Shown here piece after piece: positions 1-5,759 of a stretch of 7,207 bases of DNA. The stretch is taken from positions 1-7,207 of the forward strand of contig SLFT01000225.1 in NCBI GenBank assembly GCA_007124105.1, read 5' to 3'. Origin of the DNA: Candidatus Hydrogenedentota bacterium. Lineage in GTDB: Bacteria; Hydrogenedentota; Hydrogenedentia; Hydrogenedentales; CAITNO01. Each line of letters begins with the position of its first letter. The first letter of the stretch is position 1. The position numbers and the translations under genes were made by a program. The notes beneath the pieces are model-generated. The model worked only from the letters and a program-made list of their open reading frames with translations, ran no database searches and had not been told where the DNA came from.

Positions 1-168
1 TACGACAACGCCTTCAAGGCGCAATGGGAACTGTTTATCAAGCATGTGACTGTTGACGCGCCTTTCCGTTGGAATCTACTCGAGGGCGCTAAAGGCGTTC
101 AGCTGGCCGAGCTTGGCATGGACAGCTGGCGTCGCCGCGCCTGGGTGGATGTTCCCGCGCTTATATAA
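1..168 (+). CDS. C-terminal end of a Gfo/Idh/MocA-family oxidoreductase (partial)
   Basis: The reading frame is open from the first base to a TAA at 166-168 and gives 55 residues; the start lies outside the window. The visible tail contains FKAQWELFIKHV, then LLEGAKGVQLAELGMDSWRR and a final WVDVPAL. This is the usual closing helix and tail of NAD(P)-dependent sugar dehydrogenases of the Gfo/Idh/MocA family, where a conserved GARGVQLAELGLRSWR-like stretch is followed by a short WVDVP tail. The Rossmann NAD(P)-binding part and the catalytic residues are not in the window, so the substrate cannot be said. Family members oxidise or reduce sugars and inositols in the cytoplasm. The next gene on this strand starts 299 bases later behind a hairpin, so the two are probably separate transcripts. 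The family call rests on recall of the tail motif only. Confidence 0.72.
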   Translation, partial: YDNAFKAQWELFIKHVTVDAPFRWNLLEGAKGVQLAELGMDSWRRRAWVDVPALI

Positions 169-467
169 AATTTAACAGTATTAGCAGTTGTCTGCCCGTA
201 GACCTCAAAAGTGGACTGTAGGGTGGGTGAAGCGAAGCGGAACCCACCGTTCTGTTGCTATTATTCATGTAAGAGGTTGTCAGTAACTGAATGGTGCTGT
301 TCGCAACCCGTGGTTCGCGCATGATTCTGGGCGGGCCGCGAATGAGCTGTTGACGACCCGAAAAGCAATGCAAATAGTGATGCGGCAGTGTCCATCGTTG
401 CCGGACATCGTCTGATAATGGTTGATAGCGTGGCGATAGAGAAAATTTTCGGAACAGGAGTATTATC
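169..467. other. Intergenic region with REP-like hairpin and leader of the beta-helix gene
   Basis: There is no supportable gene between the oxidoreductase stop and the beta-helix gene start. The stretch holds the REP-like hairpin at 219-249. A weaker inverted pair, TTCGCG (314-319) and CGCGAA (337-342), is separated by 17 bases. A ribosome binding site AGGAG lies at 456-460. A GATAAT hexamer at 414-419 resembles a -10 box, but no acceptable -35 lies 16-18 bases upstream, so I do not call a promoter. An opposite-strand open frame runs through here into the beta-helix gene; it has no recognisable protein features and is treated as a shadow. Confidence 0.6.
219..249. repeat. REP-like palindromic element, possible terminator of the upstream gene
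   Basis: A perfect 7-bp inverted repeat, GGTGGGT (222-228) and ACCCACC (242-248), encloses a 13-base loop containing AGCGAAGCGG. The layout of G/C-rich arms reading GGGT...ACCC around an AGCGAAGC core is that of short dispersed intergenic palindromes (REP-like elements) found in many bacterial genomes. It sits about 50 bases after the stop of the preceding gene, so it could also end or protect that transcript. No run of T follows on either strand, so it is not a canonical intrinsic terminator. Only one clear copy is in the window, with a looser one near 2372, so the repeat status is inferred. Confidence 0.5.
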
Positions 468-2093
468 ATGGGTACATCCGAAAGGTGTCTTGTTGCTTAT
501 ATGATAGCGGCTGCGGTGTGCGCGACGAGCGCTTACGGAGGTGCGACCTGGTATGTGACGCCCACTGGGACAGGCGGGGGCGCGAGCTGGGGTGACGCTG
601 GGGACTTGCAGACAACGGTAACTAGTGCCGCGCCGGGCGATGAAGTCTGGGTGGCCGCGGGGATTTATACGGCCACCGGCGATACTGTTTTGATAATGAA
701 AGAAGGCATTGCCGTATACGGCGGCTTTACGGGAACTGAAAGCGAACGGGAACAGCGGGACTGGGAGACCAATACCACTGCTATTGATGGCGAGAACGCG
801 CGGCGATGCGTAATCGGCGCGGATAGCGGCGCGCTTGACGGCTTTACCATTACCCGCGGCGTTGCCGATTTCGGCGGCGGCATGTACAATCATTCCGTTT
901 CGTGTATTGTGGCAAACTGCGCGTTCACAGACAACACGGCCGAGGATGCCGGGGGCGCTATATGGAACTATTTCGCCACACTCGCCATCACAGACAGTAC
1001 ATTTTCGGGCAATGGCGCGGCATTTGAAGGCGGCGCCATCTCCAGTTACGCCTCGTCGCTGGAGACGACGGACTGCGTTTTCGAGAGCAACACCGCTTTG
1101 TCGGGCGCGGGAATGCATACCCTTTTTGCTGGGTCGCTTGTCATAGCGAACAGCGCCTTTACAAACAATGCGGCGCAATATGAAGGCGGGGGACTGTATA
1201 ACGGGTCGTCCTCACCGATAGTAACTGACTGCTCATTCTCAGGCAACACGGCCCGTTTTGGCGGCGGCATGTACAATGAATCCAGCGACACAACGTTGTC
1301 GCGCGGCCTGTTTCAGGGTAACACGGCAACCCGTGACGGCGGCGGGCTCTACAATATGGGCGGCTCAGCGACATCAGTCAATTGCGTCTTTGCCGGGAAC
1401 GAGGCGGCGCGAAATGGTGGCGCGGTGGCGGGTTTTGTGGGCGCGACGCAGTTGATGAACGACACGATTTACGGCAATGCGGCGGGCAATGCAGGTGGCG
1501 CTATCTACTCGTGGGATGATGCGTCTGAAGCAACAAACTGCATTCTCTGGGACAACACGGCGGCTTCCGGTTCGGAGATATACAGCAACAACAGTGCGCC
1601 GCTGGTGCGGTACAGCTGCGTACAGGGCGGTTATGCCGGTAGAGCCAATATAGACGCGAACCCATTGTTCGTGGACGCGGCCAATACCGATTTCCGGTTG
1701 CAGGTGGAGTCGCCCTGCATGGAATCTGGGACGGATGCCGACGCGCCTGCTCAGGATATCCGTGGCGTTCCAAGGCCACAGGGACAGGCCTGGGATATGG
1801 GCGCCTATGAAACGTCCGTACCGGTCATTACAATTGAAGGCGAAGCGGACATCACCGTTGAGTGTGGCATGGGCTATGTTGACGCGGGCGCAAGCGCCTG
1901 GGACGATATATATCTGGACCTCAGCGGAGATATCACCGCAGACAATCCTGTGGATACGGATGTGGTGGGCGTTTATACGGTGCGCTATAATGTGGTCAAT
2001 CCGTTCGGCGTTCCGGCTGTCGAGGCGACTCGCGAAGTGGCCGTGGTGAACACCAGCATCCCAGCCATTACAGTGATTGAGGATAGTCCATAG
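468..2093 (+). CDS. Secreted Pmp-type parallel beta-helix repeat protein with C-terminal DUF5011-like Ig domain
   Basis: This is a 541-residue protein. The ATG at 468 has AGGAG (456-460) seven bases upstream. Residues 1-24 look like a Sec signal peptide: a short polar start, then the hydrophobic core LVAYMIAAAVCA, with cleavage likely near TSA-YG. Residues 25-100 form the N-terminal cap typical of such proteins (WYVTPTGTGGGASWGDA, IAVYGGFTGTE). From about 130 to 350 there are nine turns marked by GG(A/G)(I/M/L)xx, starting at residues 136, 162, 188, 213, 240, 265, 291, 317 and 343. The spacing is 25-27 residues, each turn preceded by a CxFxxNTA-like strand as in chlamydial polymorphic membrane proteins. 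Residues 415-448 (SPC...GAYE) close the helix domain. Residues 452-528 resemble a DUF5011 Ig-like module (ITVECGMGYVDAGA, VGVYTVRYNV). Residues 530-541 look like the first strand of another such module, cut by the TAG. The role is probably surface adhesion or glycan binding, by inference. Enzymatic activity cannot be shown. Confidence 0.88.
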   Translation: MGTSERCLVAYMIAAAVCATSAYGGATWYVTPTGTGGGASWGDAGDLQTTVTSAAPGDEVWVAAGIYTATGDTVLIMKEGIAVYGGFTGTESEREQRDWETNTTAIDGENARRCVIGADSGALDGFTITRGVADFGGGMYNHSVSCIVANCAFTDNTAEDAGGAIWNYFATLAITDSTFSGNGAAFEGGAISSYASSLETTDCVFESNTALSGAGMHTLFAGSLVIANSAFTNNAAQYEGGGLYNGSSSPIVTDCSFSGNTARFGGGMYNESSDTTLSRGLFQGNTATRDGGGLYNMGGSATSVNCVFAGNEAARNGGAVAGFVGATQLMNDTIYGNAAGNAGGAIYSWDDASEATNCILWDNTAASGSEIYSNNSAPLVRYSCVQGGYAGRANIDANPLFVDAANTDFRLQVESPCMESGTDADAPAQDIRGVPRPQGQAWDMGAYETSVPVITIEGEADITVECGMGYVDAGASAWDDIYLDLSGDITADNPVDTDVVGVYTVRYNVVNPFGVPAVEATREVAVVNTSIPAITVIEDSP

Positions 2094-2370
2094 GGCGGCG
2101 CCCTGGGGGCAATCTGCTGGCGGGCGACGCGGCCAGCGATGGTATAAACCGCATTGGCGGGCGCCGCGTCTACAGTGACTCGCGCCTGTTGGTTTCTGCG
2201 GGGCTTGAGATTGTGTTGTCCACGCATAACAGTGGCTGGCATGTATCAGTATTGCTTTCGCATCCACGGCGCGACCGTATAGTTTAACGACTGCGCCTTT
2301 TCAACAAGTAGCGTTCCGGTATGTTCGCGGTTGGCCCAAATATTTTACTACGTGTCGCAGTGAGTCTGGG

Positions 2371-2393
2371 AGGGTTGCTTCGCTGCTAACCCG
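2371..2393. repeat. Small hairpin with a REP-like AGCGAAGC core
   Basis: GGGTT (2372-2376) and AACCC (2388-2392) form a 5-bp stem around an 11-base loop. Read on the minus strand the loop holds AGCGAAGC, the same core as in the hairpin at 219-249, again flanked by GGGT and ACCC arms. It may be a second, more decayed member of the same intergenic palindrome family. The stem is short and the likeness rests on eight core bases plus the arms, so chance cannot be excluded. Confidence 0.3.
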
Positions 2394-2412
2394 GATATGC
2401 CGCCAGATTTCT

Positions 2413-2436
2413 TTTGCGCCTGCGAATCTTACGCCA
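2413..2436 (-). repeat. Diverged repeat, copy A (inverted relative to copy B at 2973-2996)
   Basis: Read on the minus strand this 24-base stretch matches the plus strand at 2973-2996 at 21 of 24 positions. The differences are one base at position 6 and two adjacent bases at positions 17-18. Likeness continues weakly on the side away from TGGCG. A partial match, TTCGCAGGC(A/G)CA, recurs at 2517-2528 on the plus strand. The two main copies lie on either side of parS in opposite orientation. They could be remnants of an old mobile element or of a dispersed repeat; no transposase is visible. Confidence 0.4.
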
Positions 2437-2744
2437 CCCGAGGCCTTTTATTTGCCCGCCGACATCCACACGCTGTGACGCGGCGGCCTGCGCAAGAGGG
2501 GCGATGTGACGCAATCTTCGCAGGCACACGGCCAAGTCTGGTGAAATATCCGGACTAATACCATGCCGCCTGTTGCATTGACCCAAAGTGCTCCATGTCC
2601 TTCGGAATGGCGCTGCTTGTTGTGTTGAGAGGATAGGCGCGAACGACCGCGCGTATGGCCCAGGGATTGTTTTCGTTAACGCCGCAACGGAAAGGGTGCG
2701 CGTAGTTGGGTTGGTGGGAGTCTGGGGTGGATAGTGGGTACGCG

Positions 2745-2760
2745 TGTTCCACGTGGAACA
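2745..2760. promoter_or_regulatory. parS: parS centromere site 1 (ParB binding site), perfect palindrome
   Basis: The 16 bases read TGTTCCACGTGGAACA. This is a perfect inverted repeat and an exact fit to the widely conserved bacterial parS consensus TGTTNCACGTGNAACA. ParB binds such sites, spreads along flanking DNA as a CTP-dependent clamp, and with ParA and SMC moves the origin region to the cell poles. parS sites usually cluster near oriC. This one sits in the non-coding stretch downstream of rsmG, 478 bp from a second site inside rsmG. Neither parA nor parB is in the window, so the protein would be supplied from elsewhere in the genome. Confidence 0.87.
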
Positions 2761-2972
2761 CCGGGCACGGGGCCGCGCCGTGTACCCCGGTGCGATGGGC
2801 GCAAATGCCAGCGGGCTGACGGGACGGGAGGTTGTGGAACGTTCGGGAAAAGGGCTTCGCGCTCATGCTCGCCGTGGTGCGCGGCGCACGCCGTGTCGGC
2901 CCCTTTGTACAGGCAGCTGGCTGACTGTGCGTTTGGACGTGACCCAGGCTGCGGTATGCCAAGCGGGCGGGA

Positions 2973-2996
2973 TGGCGGAAGATTCGCAAACGCAAA
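2973..2996 (+). repeat. Diverged repeat, copy B (partner of 2413-2436)
   Basis: This is the partner of copy A on the opposite strand, with 21 of 24 bases identical. It starts TGGCGGAAGATTCGCA on the plus strand. Both copies would translate to a GWRKIR-R/K-RK-like stretch in one frame, but neither belongs to a believable gene, so the match is recorded at the DNA level only. Confidence 0.4.
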
Positions 2997-3116
2997 CCAG
3001 ACATAGCGCGCGGTGTGGCGGGAGATGTTGATGCGTCTGAGATGGCGTTAGGCTGCCAGCGGAATAGACGTCGGATTACTCGTCGGATCAGGATAATGGC
3101 AGCGGCGGTGGGGAGG

Positions 3117-3821
3117 TTACAGGTTGGGTTTGCGGGGGGCGCTTTCAATCTGCTGGCATTTATGGGCGACCAAGAATAAAACGCCCCGGCGCAGCCCAGC
3201 TGTCTGCCATTGGTCGGCGATTTGTTCCACGTGGAACGTTTGGGCCGGGAGGGTTGCGGCCGCATCGTTCTGGCACAGGAAGACGCACCCCGGGGGCATG
3301 TGCGTCGCGATAGCGGGGACAATCCTGTCGGGACGTTCTACAGCCCGGGCCGTGATGATGTCGGCAATGGACGCGGTCGCATCTGGGAAAGACCCATGGA
3401 CAATAGCGATGTTGTCAAGGCCAAGCGCGGCGACGGCGCGATGGAGGAATCCGACCTTACGCGCGTTTCGTTCGACCAGGGTGCAGGTCAATCCGGGCAG
3501 CGCGCATTTCATGGGGATCATGGGAAACCCGCCGCCTGAGCCGATATCCAGAGTCTGTCCTTTTTCTCCGGCAAAGCGGAGCGCATAGGGGACGAGGCTA
3601 AGCGCGTCTACGATATGGTTGGTTTCCAGCGCGGCAAGGTCGCCGTTGGAGACGAGTCCGCAACGATGATTCCACGCGCGTATAAGCGCGGCAAAGGTGG
3701 CCAGCCGCTGCCGTGTATTGTCATTTAGCGTCAAACCGGTTTCATGGGTCAACAGGACAAGGGCGCGTTCCATCGTTTGTTCCGACGCGCCGCTGCGCTG
3801 CGGGTGTGTGTTCCGGTTCAT
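3117..3821 (-). CDS. rsmG: 16S rRNA (guanine(527)-N(7))-methyltransferase RsmG (GidB)
   Basis: RsmG uses S-adenosylmethionine to methylate N7 of G527 in helix 18 of 16S rRNA; its loss gives low-level streptomycin resistance in several bacteria. Starting at the ATG at 3821, the protein has 234 residues, close to the family's usual length. The SAM-binding loop LDIGSGGGFP is at 91-100. TLVERNARKVGFL at 114-126 and ARAVER at 158-163 are the next family blocks. WNHRCGLVSN and ETNHIVDALSL match the N-terminal RNA-binding part. An in-frame ATG at 3935 would give 272 residues, but the 3821 start is preferred. It has AGGAG five bases upstream and overlaps the previous gene's stop as ATGA, so translation is probably coupled. 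Residues 195-200 (TFHVEQ) are encoded by a parS site. It is apparently the last gene of a glycan-synthesis transcript, which is unusual. Confidence 0.93.
   Translation of the reverse strand: MNRNTHPQRSGASEQTMERALVLLTHETGLTLNDNTRQRLATFAALIRAWNHRCGLVSNGDLAALETNHIVDALSLVPYALRFAGEKGQTLDIGSGGGFPMIPMKCALPGLTCTLVERNARKVGFLHRAVAALGLDNIAIVHGSFPDATASIADIITARAVERPDRIVPAIATHMPPGCVFLCQNDAAATLPAQTFHVEQIADQWQTAGLRRGVLFLVAHKCQQIESAPRKPNL
3223..3238. promoter_or_regulatory. parS: parS centromere site 2, inside rsmG
   Basis: The 16 bases read TGTTCCACGTGGAACG, 15 of 16 to the perfect site at 2745-2760, with an intact 14-bp palindromic core GTTCCACGTGGAAC. The site lies in the coding sequence of rsmG, where on the minus strand it encodes TFHVEQ near the C-terminus (residues 195-200). 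Intragenic parS sites are common in other bacteria. Two near-identical sites within 0.5 kb make a chance origin very unlikely. Confidence 0.83.
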
Positions 3822-4348
3822 TTCCGCTCCTGGTTTTTGGCGCGGCTGTCGTGCTGGGCCACAGGTTGGATGCGTGTGCAACGGATGTGCAGCCATATCC
3901 GCCAGTAAGTCAGCGTACCCCGTATCCGTTGGCACAGCAGTTTGGCGCAGGCAGTCGCGATTCGTATTTGAAGAGGATGCAAGGCGGCGTCCAGACCGTA
4001 CCAGAAGCGGCGCGTTGCGCCGCTTATCGCCGCCAGGGCCTGCAACCTGGGGCTGTCGAAGAGCACCACGAACACATCGAATCGCGCCGTCCGGATCACG
4101 CGCGCCAGTCGCAACGCTTCGCCCAGGCCGCGTTTGCCGCCGGGAGCCGGGGCGCAGGTCTCCTGCCGGTCCACCACGCCGCGAACAGCCGCTTCTGGAA
4201 AGTCCGGCGGAACGAGCGCGGTAATGTGCGCTTCGGGATACTGTTCGCGCAACGCCGCAGCGGCTTGTTTGAAATGAGGAGCAAAACTATACAACAAGCC
4301 AATCCGAAGCTGTTCCGCGGAGGACCGTTGCTCTTGGTGATCATTCAT
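3818..4348 (-). CDS. Small protein resembling the N-terminal half of a GT9-like (heptosyltransferase-like) glycosyltransferase
   Basis: This is a 176-residue protein. Its ATG at 4348 overlaps the end of the glycosyltransferase gene by 8 bases and has AGGAG nine bases upstream on the minus strand. Residues 15-20 (RIGLLY), then an amphipathic helix and ITALVPPDF (42-50), look like the first beta-alpha-beta unit of a Rossmann-like GT-B domain. LARVIRTARFDVFVVLFDSP (81-100) and the following LQALAAISGATRRFWYG recall the region of heptosyltransferase-type enzymes where the sugar-acceptor domain ends. At 176 residues it is only about half the length of a GT9 enzyme and lacks the C-terminal nucleotide-sugar domain. 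It may be a stand-alone accessory protein or a truncated enzyme. The C-terminus (about 126-160) is mildly hydrophobic and basic, possibly peripheral to the membrane. Gene order points to surface-glycan assembly. I do not recognise a named family with certainty. Confidence 0.7.
   Translation of the reverse strand: MNDHQEQRSSAEQLRIGLLYSFAPHFKQAAAALREQYPEAHITALVPPDFPEAAVRGVVDRQETCAPAPGGKRGLGEALRLARVIRTARFDVFVVLFDSPRLQALAAISGATRRFWYGLDAALHPLQIRIATACAKLLCQRIRGTLTYWRIWLHIRCTRIQPVAQHDSRAKNQERK
3827..3831 (-). promoter_or_regulatory. Ribosome binding site that decides the rsmG start
   Basis: On the minus strand AGGAG is followed by five bases (CGGAA) and then the ATG at 3821. That ATG overlaps the TGA of the preceding gene as ATGA. 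This places the rsmG start 38 codons inside the longest open frame and predicts coupled translation. Confidence 0.75.
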
Positions 4349-5654
4349 GAATCTGTTCTCCTGTTGCTGTGGCGCTGTGTTGCTGTAGCTTCGTCAGCAA
4401 GGGCAGATAATGGCGTTGAATTACAACGTCCCATGAGAACTGGGTTACGGCGCGATGTCGGCCCGCCCTGCCCATGGCGATGCGTAATTCCCGGTTGTCC
4501 AGGAGCGCTATGAGATACTGCGACAGCCCGGCAACATCTCCAGGGTCGAAGAGAAAGCCTGTCTCGCCGTGGACAACGATATCGCGCAGTCCGCCAATGT
4601 CAGAGGCGCATACGGGCAGTCCTGCGGCCATTGCCTCGAGCGCGACCAGTCCAAAAGGCTCGTGCCATATTGAGGGCACGACACAGAGGTCGGCATCTCC
4701 ATAACGCGCCAAGGTCTCCTCGTGGGTCAACCAACCGGTAGACGTGAAAAAGGCGTTGTGTTGCCGGGCGTCAAAGTGGGTTGCGAGGACGCGAAAATCA
4801 TCCCGTTTTGATGTCCACAGCAACTGTCCGGCCGCCAACAGAACATCCAGGCCTTTCGTTGGGTCTTCGGCGCGACCTGCCATGAAAATGGTTTTTGGGT
4901 CGTTTTTCTTTTCAATGCTGTGCGTGTCATGAAATGGAATCTGTTCTGGATGTATGCCGCCTGGGACAACCATGGCCTTGTTTTTCCAGCGGCCCAACTC
5001 GCCGCGCAATTGTTCGTTGCTCACGATAATACGGGTCATGCTGTCGAGCGCCTCTTGATATATCCGATAATAATCGCTGGCATACGCGCCCGCCGCTACA
5101 TAGTCCTGGGTCCATGCGCGCCATTCTCCAGACTTGATCTCGGGGCCCAGATGCGTTAAGGCGCAGCGGCGGCAGTGTTCCGGTTCACGCAGATAGTCGT
5201 TCGGACACGGCCACCTGTCTTTGAAGCGGAGCGCGTTGCGCGCACACAGCAGCTCATGGGCATAGTAACGGCCCACCAGCGGATAGTGGGACAATTCCAG
5301 CGCAACCCAGGGTTTCAGCGCATACCCATGCATTAAAAAAACGACAGACGGCGCCCAGGCGTCCACCGCGCGTCTTACCGCCTTTGCGATGGACTCGTGG
5401 CTTTGCGCGCCCTGGGGCATGGCAATGGGTTCCACTTGGAAAGGCATCTCATCAGGGGATACCTGTCCGCGACCGGGAATACCCGCAAACTGGACGACGA
5501 ATACACGTGCATCAACCCCCTGCCGCGAAAGTGTGCTCACAACATGATAGAGGTCCACGTCGGCGCCGCCATTGGGCGGCCAGGAAAAGAGCAGGTCCAC
5601 AAAGGCCACCCGGCCTTTGTTTGTTGCATGGTGTTGATTATACGCGTCGTCCAT
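4341..5654 (-). CDS. GT4-family glycosyltransferase
   Basis: This is a 437-residue retaining glycosyltransferase of the GT-B fold, expected to transfer a sugar from a nucleotide-sugar donor to a growing surface glycan in the cytoplasm. The N-terminal domain starts RVAFVDLLFSWPPNGGADVD (15-34), with the glycine-rich acceptor loop. The donor-binding domain contains MAGRAEDPTKGLDVLL (258-273), with the basic pair R261 and K267 that hold the donor phosphates. It also contains EPFGLVALE (332-340), the EX7E motif with E332 and E340, followed by AMAAGLPVCASDIGG and GETGFLFDPGD. Cysteines at 137, 150, 161 and 164 form a possible metal-binding insert. The start at 5654 has no clear ribosome binding site. 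Family members often begin at about residue 13-15, so the first dozen residues are uncertain. The gene lies 105 bases after gmd and overlaps the next gene by 8 bases. Confidence 0.9.
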   Translation of the reverse strand: MDDAYNQHHATNKGRVAFVDLLFSWPPNGGADVDLYHVVSTLSRQGVDARVFVVQFAGIPGRGQVSPDEMPFQVEPIAMPQGAQSHESIAKAVRRAVDAWAPSVVFLMHGYALKPWVALELSHYPLVGRYYAHELLCARNALRFKDRWPCPNDYLREPEHCRRCALTHLGPEIKSGEWRAWTQDYVAAGAYASDYYRIYQEALDSMTRIIVSNEQLRGELGRWKNKAMVVPGGIHPEQIPFHDTHSIEKKNDPKTIFMAGRAEDPTKGLDVLLAAGQLLWTSKRDDFRVLATHFDARQHNAFFTSTGWLTHEETLARYGDADLCVVPSIWHEPFGLVALEAMAAGLPVCASDIGGLRDIVVHGETGFLFDPGDVAGLSQYLIALLDNRELRIAMGRAGRHRAVTQFSWDVVIQRHYLPLLTKLQQHSATATGEQIHE

Positions 5655-5759
5655 TATACTGCTTTAATGGTTGTATAATACTTGCGGGGAGCGCTTCCCG
5701 TATGTCGTTGAAACGTCTTCGTACACTATGCCCCCCTCTTTTTTGCCGATGATAAAACG
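5655..5759. other. Intergenic gap between gmd and the GT4 gene
   Basis: This 105-base gap separates two minus-strand genes. It contains an imperfect palindrome (5685-5700, a GGGGAGCGCTTCCC core) and AT-rich sequence with TATTAT and TATAAT hexamers on the minus strand next to the GT4 start. No fitting -35 box lies at the right distance and no T-rich intrinsic terminator follows gmd. Whether a new transcript begins here cannot be decided from the sequence. Confidence 0.4.

Larger units (their letters stand above)
2094..3116. other. About 1 kb without a supportable gene, between convergent genes; contains a parS site
   Basis: The plus-strand beta-helix gene and the minus-strand rsmG converge on this stretch. 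Several open frames cross it on both strands. None has recognisable motifs, a good ribosome binding site or a family-like sequence, and the longest minus frame runs on through rsmG in another frame. What is present: a perfect parS at 2745-2760; a small REP-like hairpin at 2372-2392; a diverged repeat in inverted orientation at 2413-2436 and 2973-2996, with a third partial copy at 2517-2528; and a tight hairpin AGGGC-GGC-GCCCT at 2092-2104 overlapping the beta-helix stop codon. parA, which follows rsmG in many genomes, is not found here on either strand. No tRNA, CRISPR or clear DnaA-box cluster was seen. Confidence 0.6.

Noticed and set aside
261..1178. 305-codon minus-strand frame opposite the beta-helix gene
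   Set aside because: Low-complexity antisense shadow of a repetitive GC-rich gene; the plus-strand gene has a signal peptide, repeats and a ribosome binding site.
2092..2104. AGGGC-GGC-GCCCT hairpin as terminator of the beta-helix gene
   Set aside because: Overlaps the stop codon, has a 3-base loop and is followed by a G-run, not a T-run.
2216..2224. TTGTCCACG as a DnaA box
   Set aside because: Single copy with a mismatch, no cluster of boxes and no AT-rich unwinding element nearby; not evidence for oriC within the window.
1374..2267. 297-codon minus-strand frame opposite the beta-helix gene
   Set aside because: Same reason: antisense shadow with no recognisable domain and high H/R/C content.
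2087..2285. Plus-strand frame downstream of the beta-helix stop (contains NLLAGDAASDG)
   Set aside because: Considered as a frameshifted continuation of the Ig-like region, but it shows no TVECG/DAGA-type Ig motif and no start with a ribosome binding site.
2744..3031. Plus-strand open frame beginning MFHVEH
   Set aside because: The opening residues are the translation of the parS palindrome; the rest has no family-like features and no ribosome binding site.
2555..3322. Long minus-strand open frame (255 codons) through the intergenic region and into rsmG
   Set aside because: It overlaps the well-supported rsmG in another frame, has biased R/P/S/A composition, no motif and no convincing start; its FHVEH comes simply from translating parS.
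3822..3935. 38-residue N-terminal extension of RsmG from the ATG at 3935
   Set aside because: It lies inside the preceding gene, does not look like the RsmG N-terminus, and the ATG at 3821 has a strong ribosome binding site and a stop-start overlap.
5506..5513. ACACGTGC as a third parS
   Set aside because: Shares only the CACGTG core; the flanking bases do not fit the 16-bp consensus.
5657..5662. TATAAT on the minus strand as a -10 box for the GT4 gene
   Set aside because: It overlaps the start codon region and lacks a -35 partner; a leaderless transcript cannot be argued from this alone.
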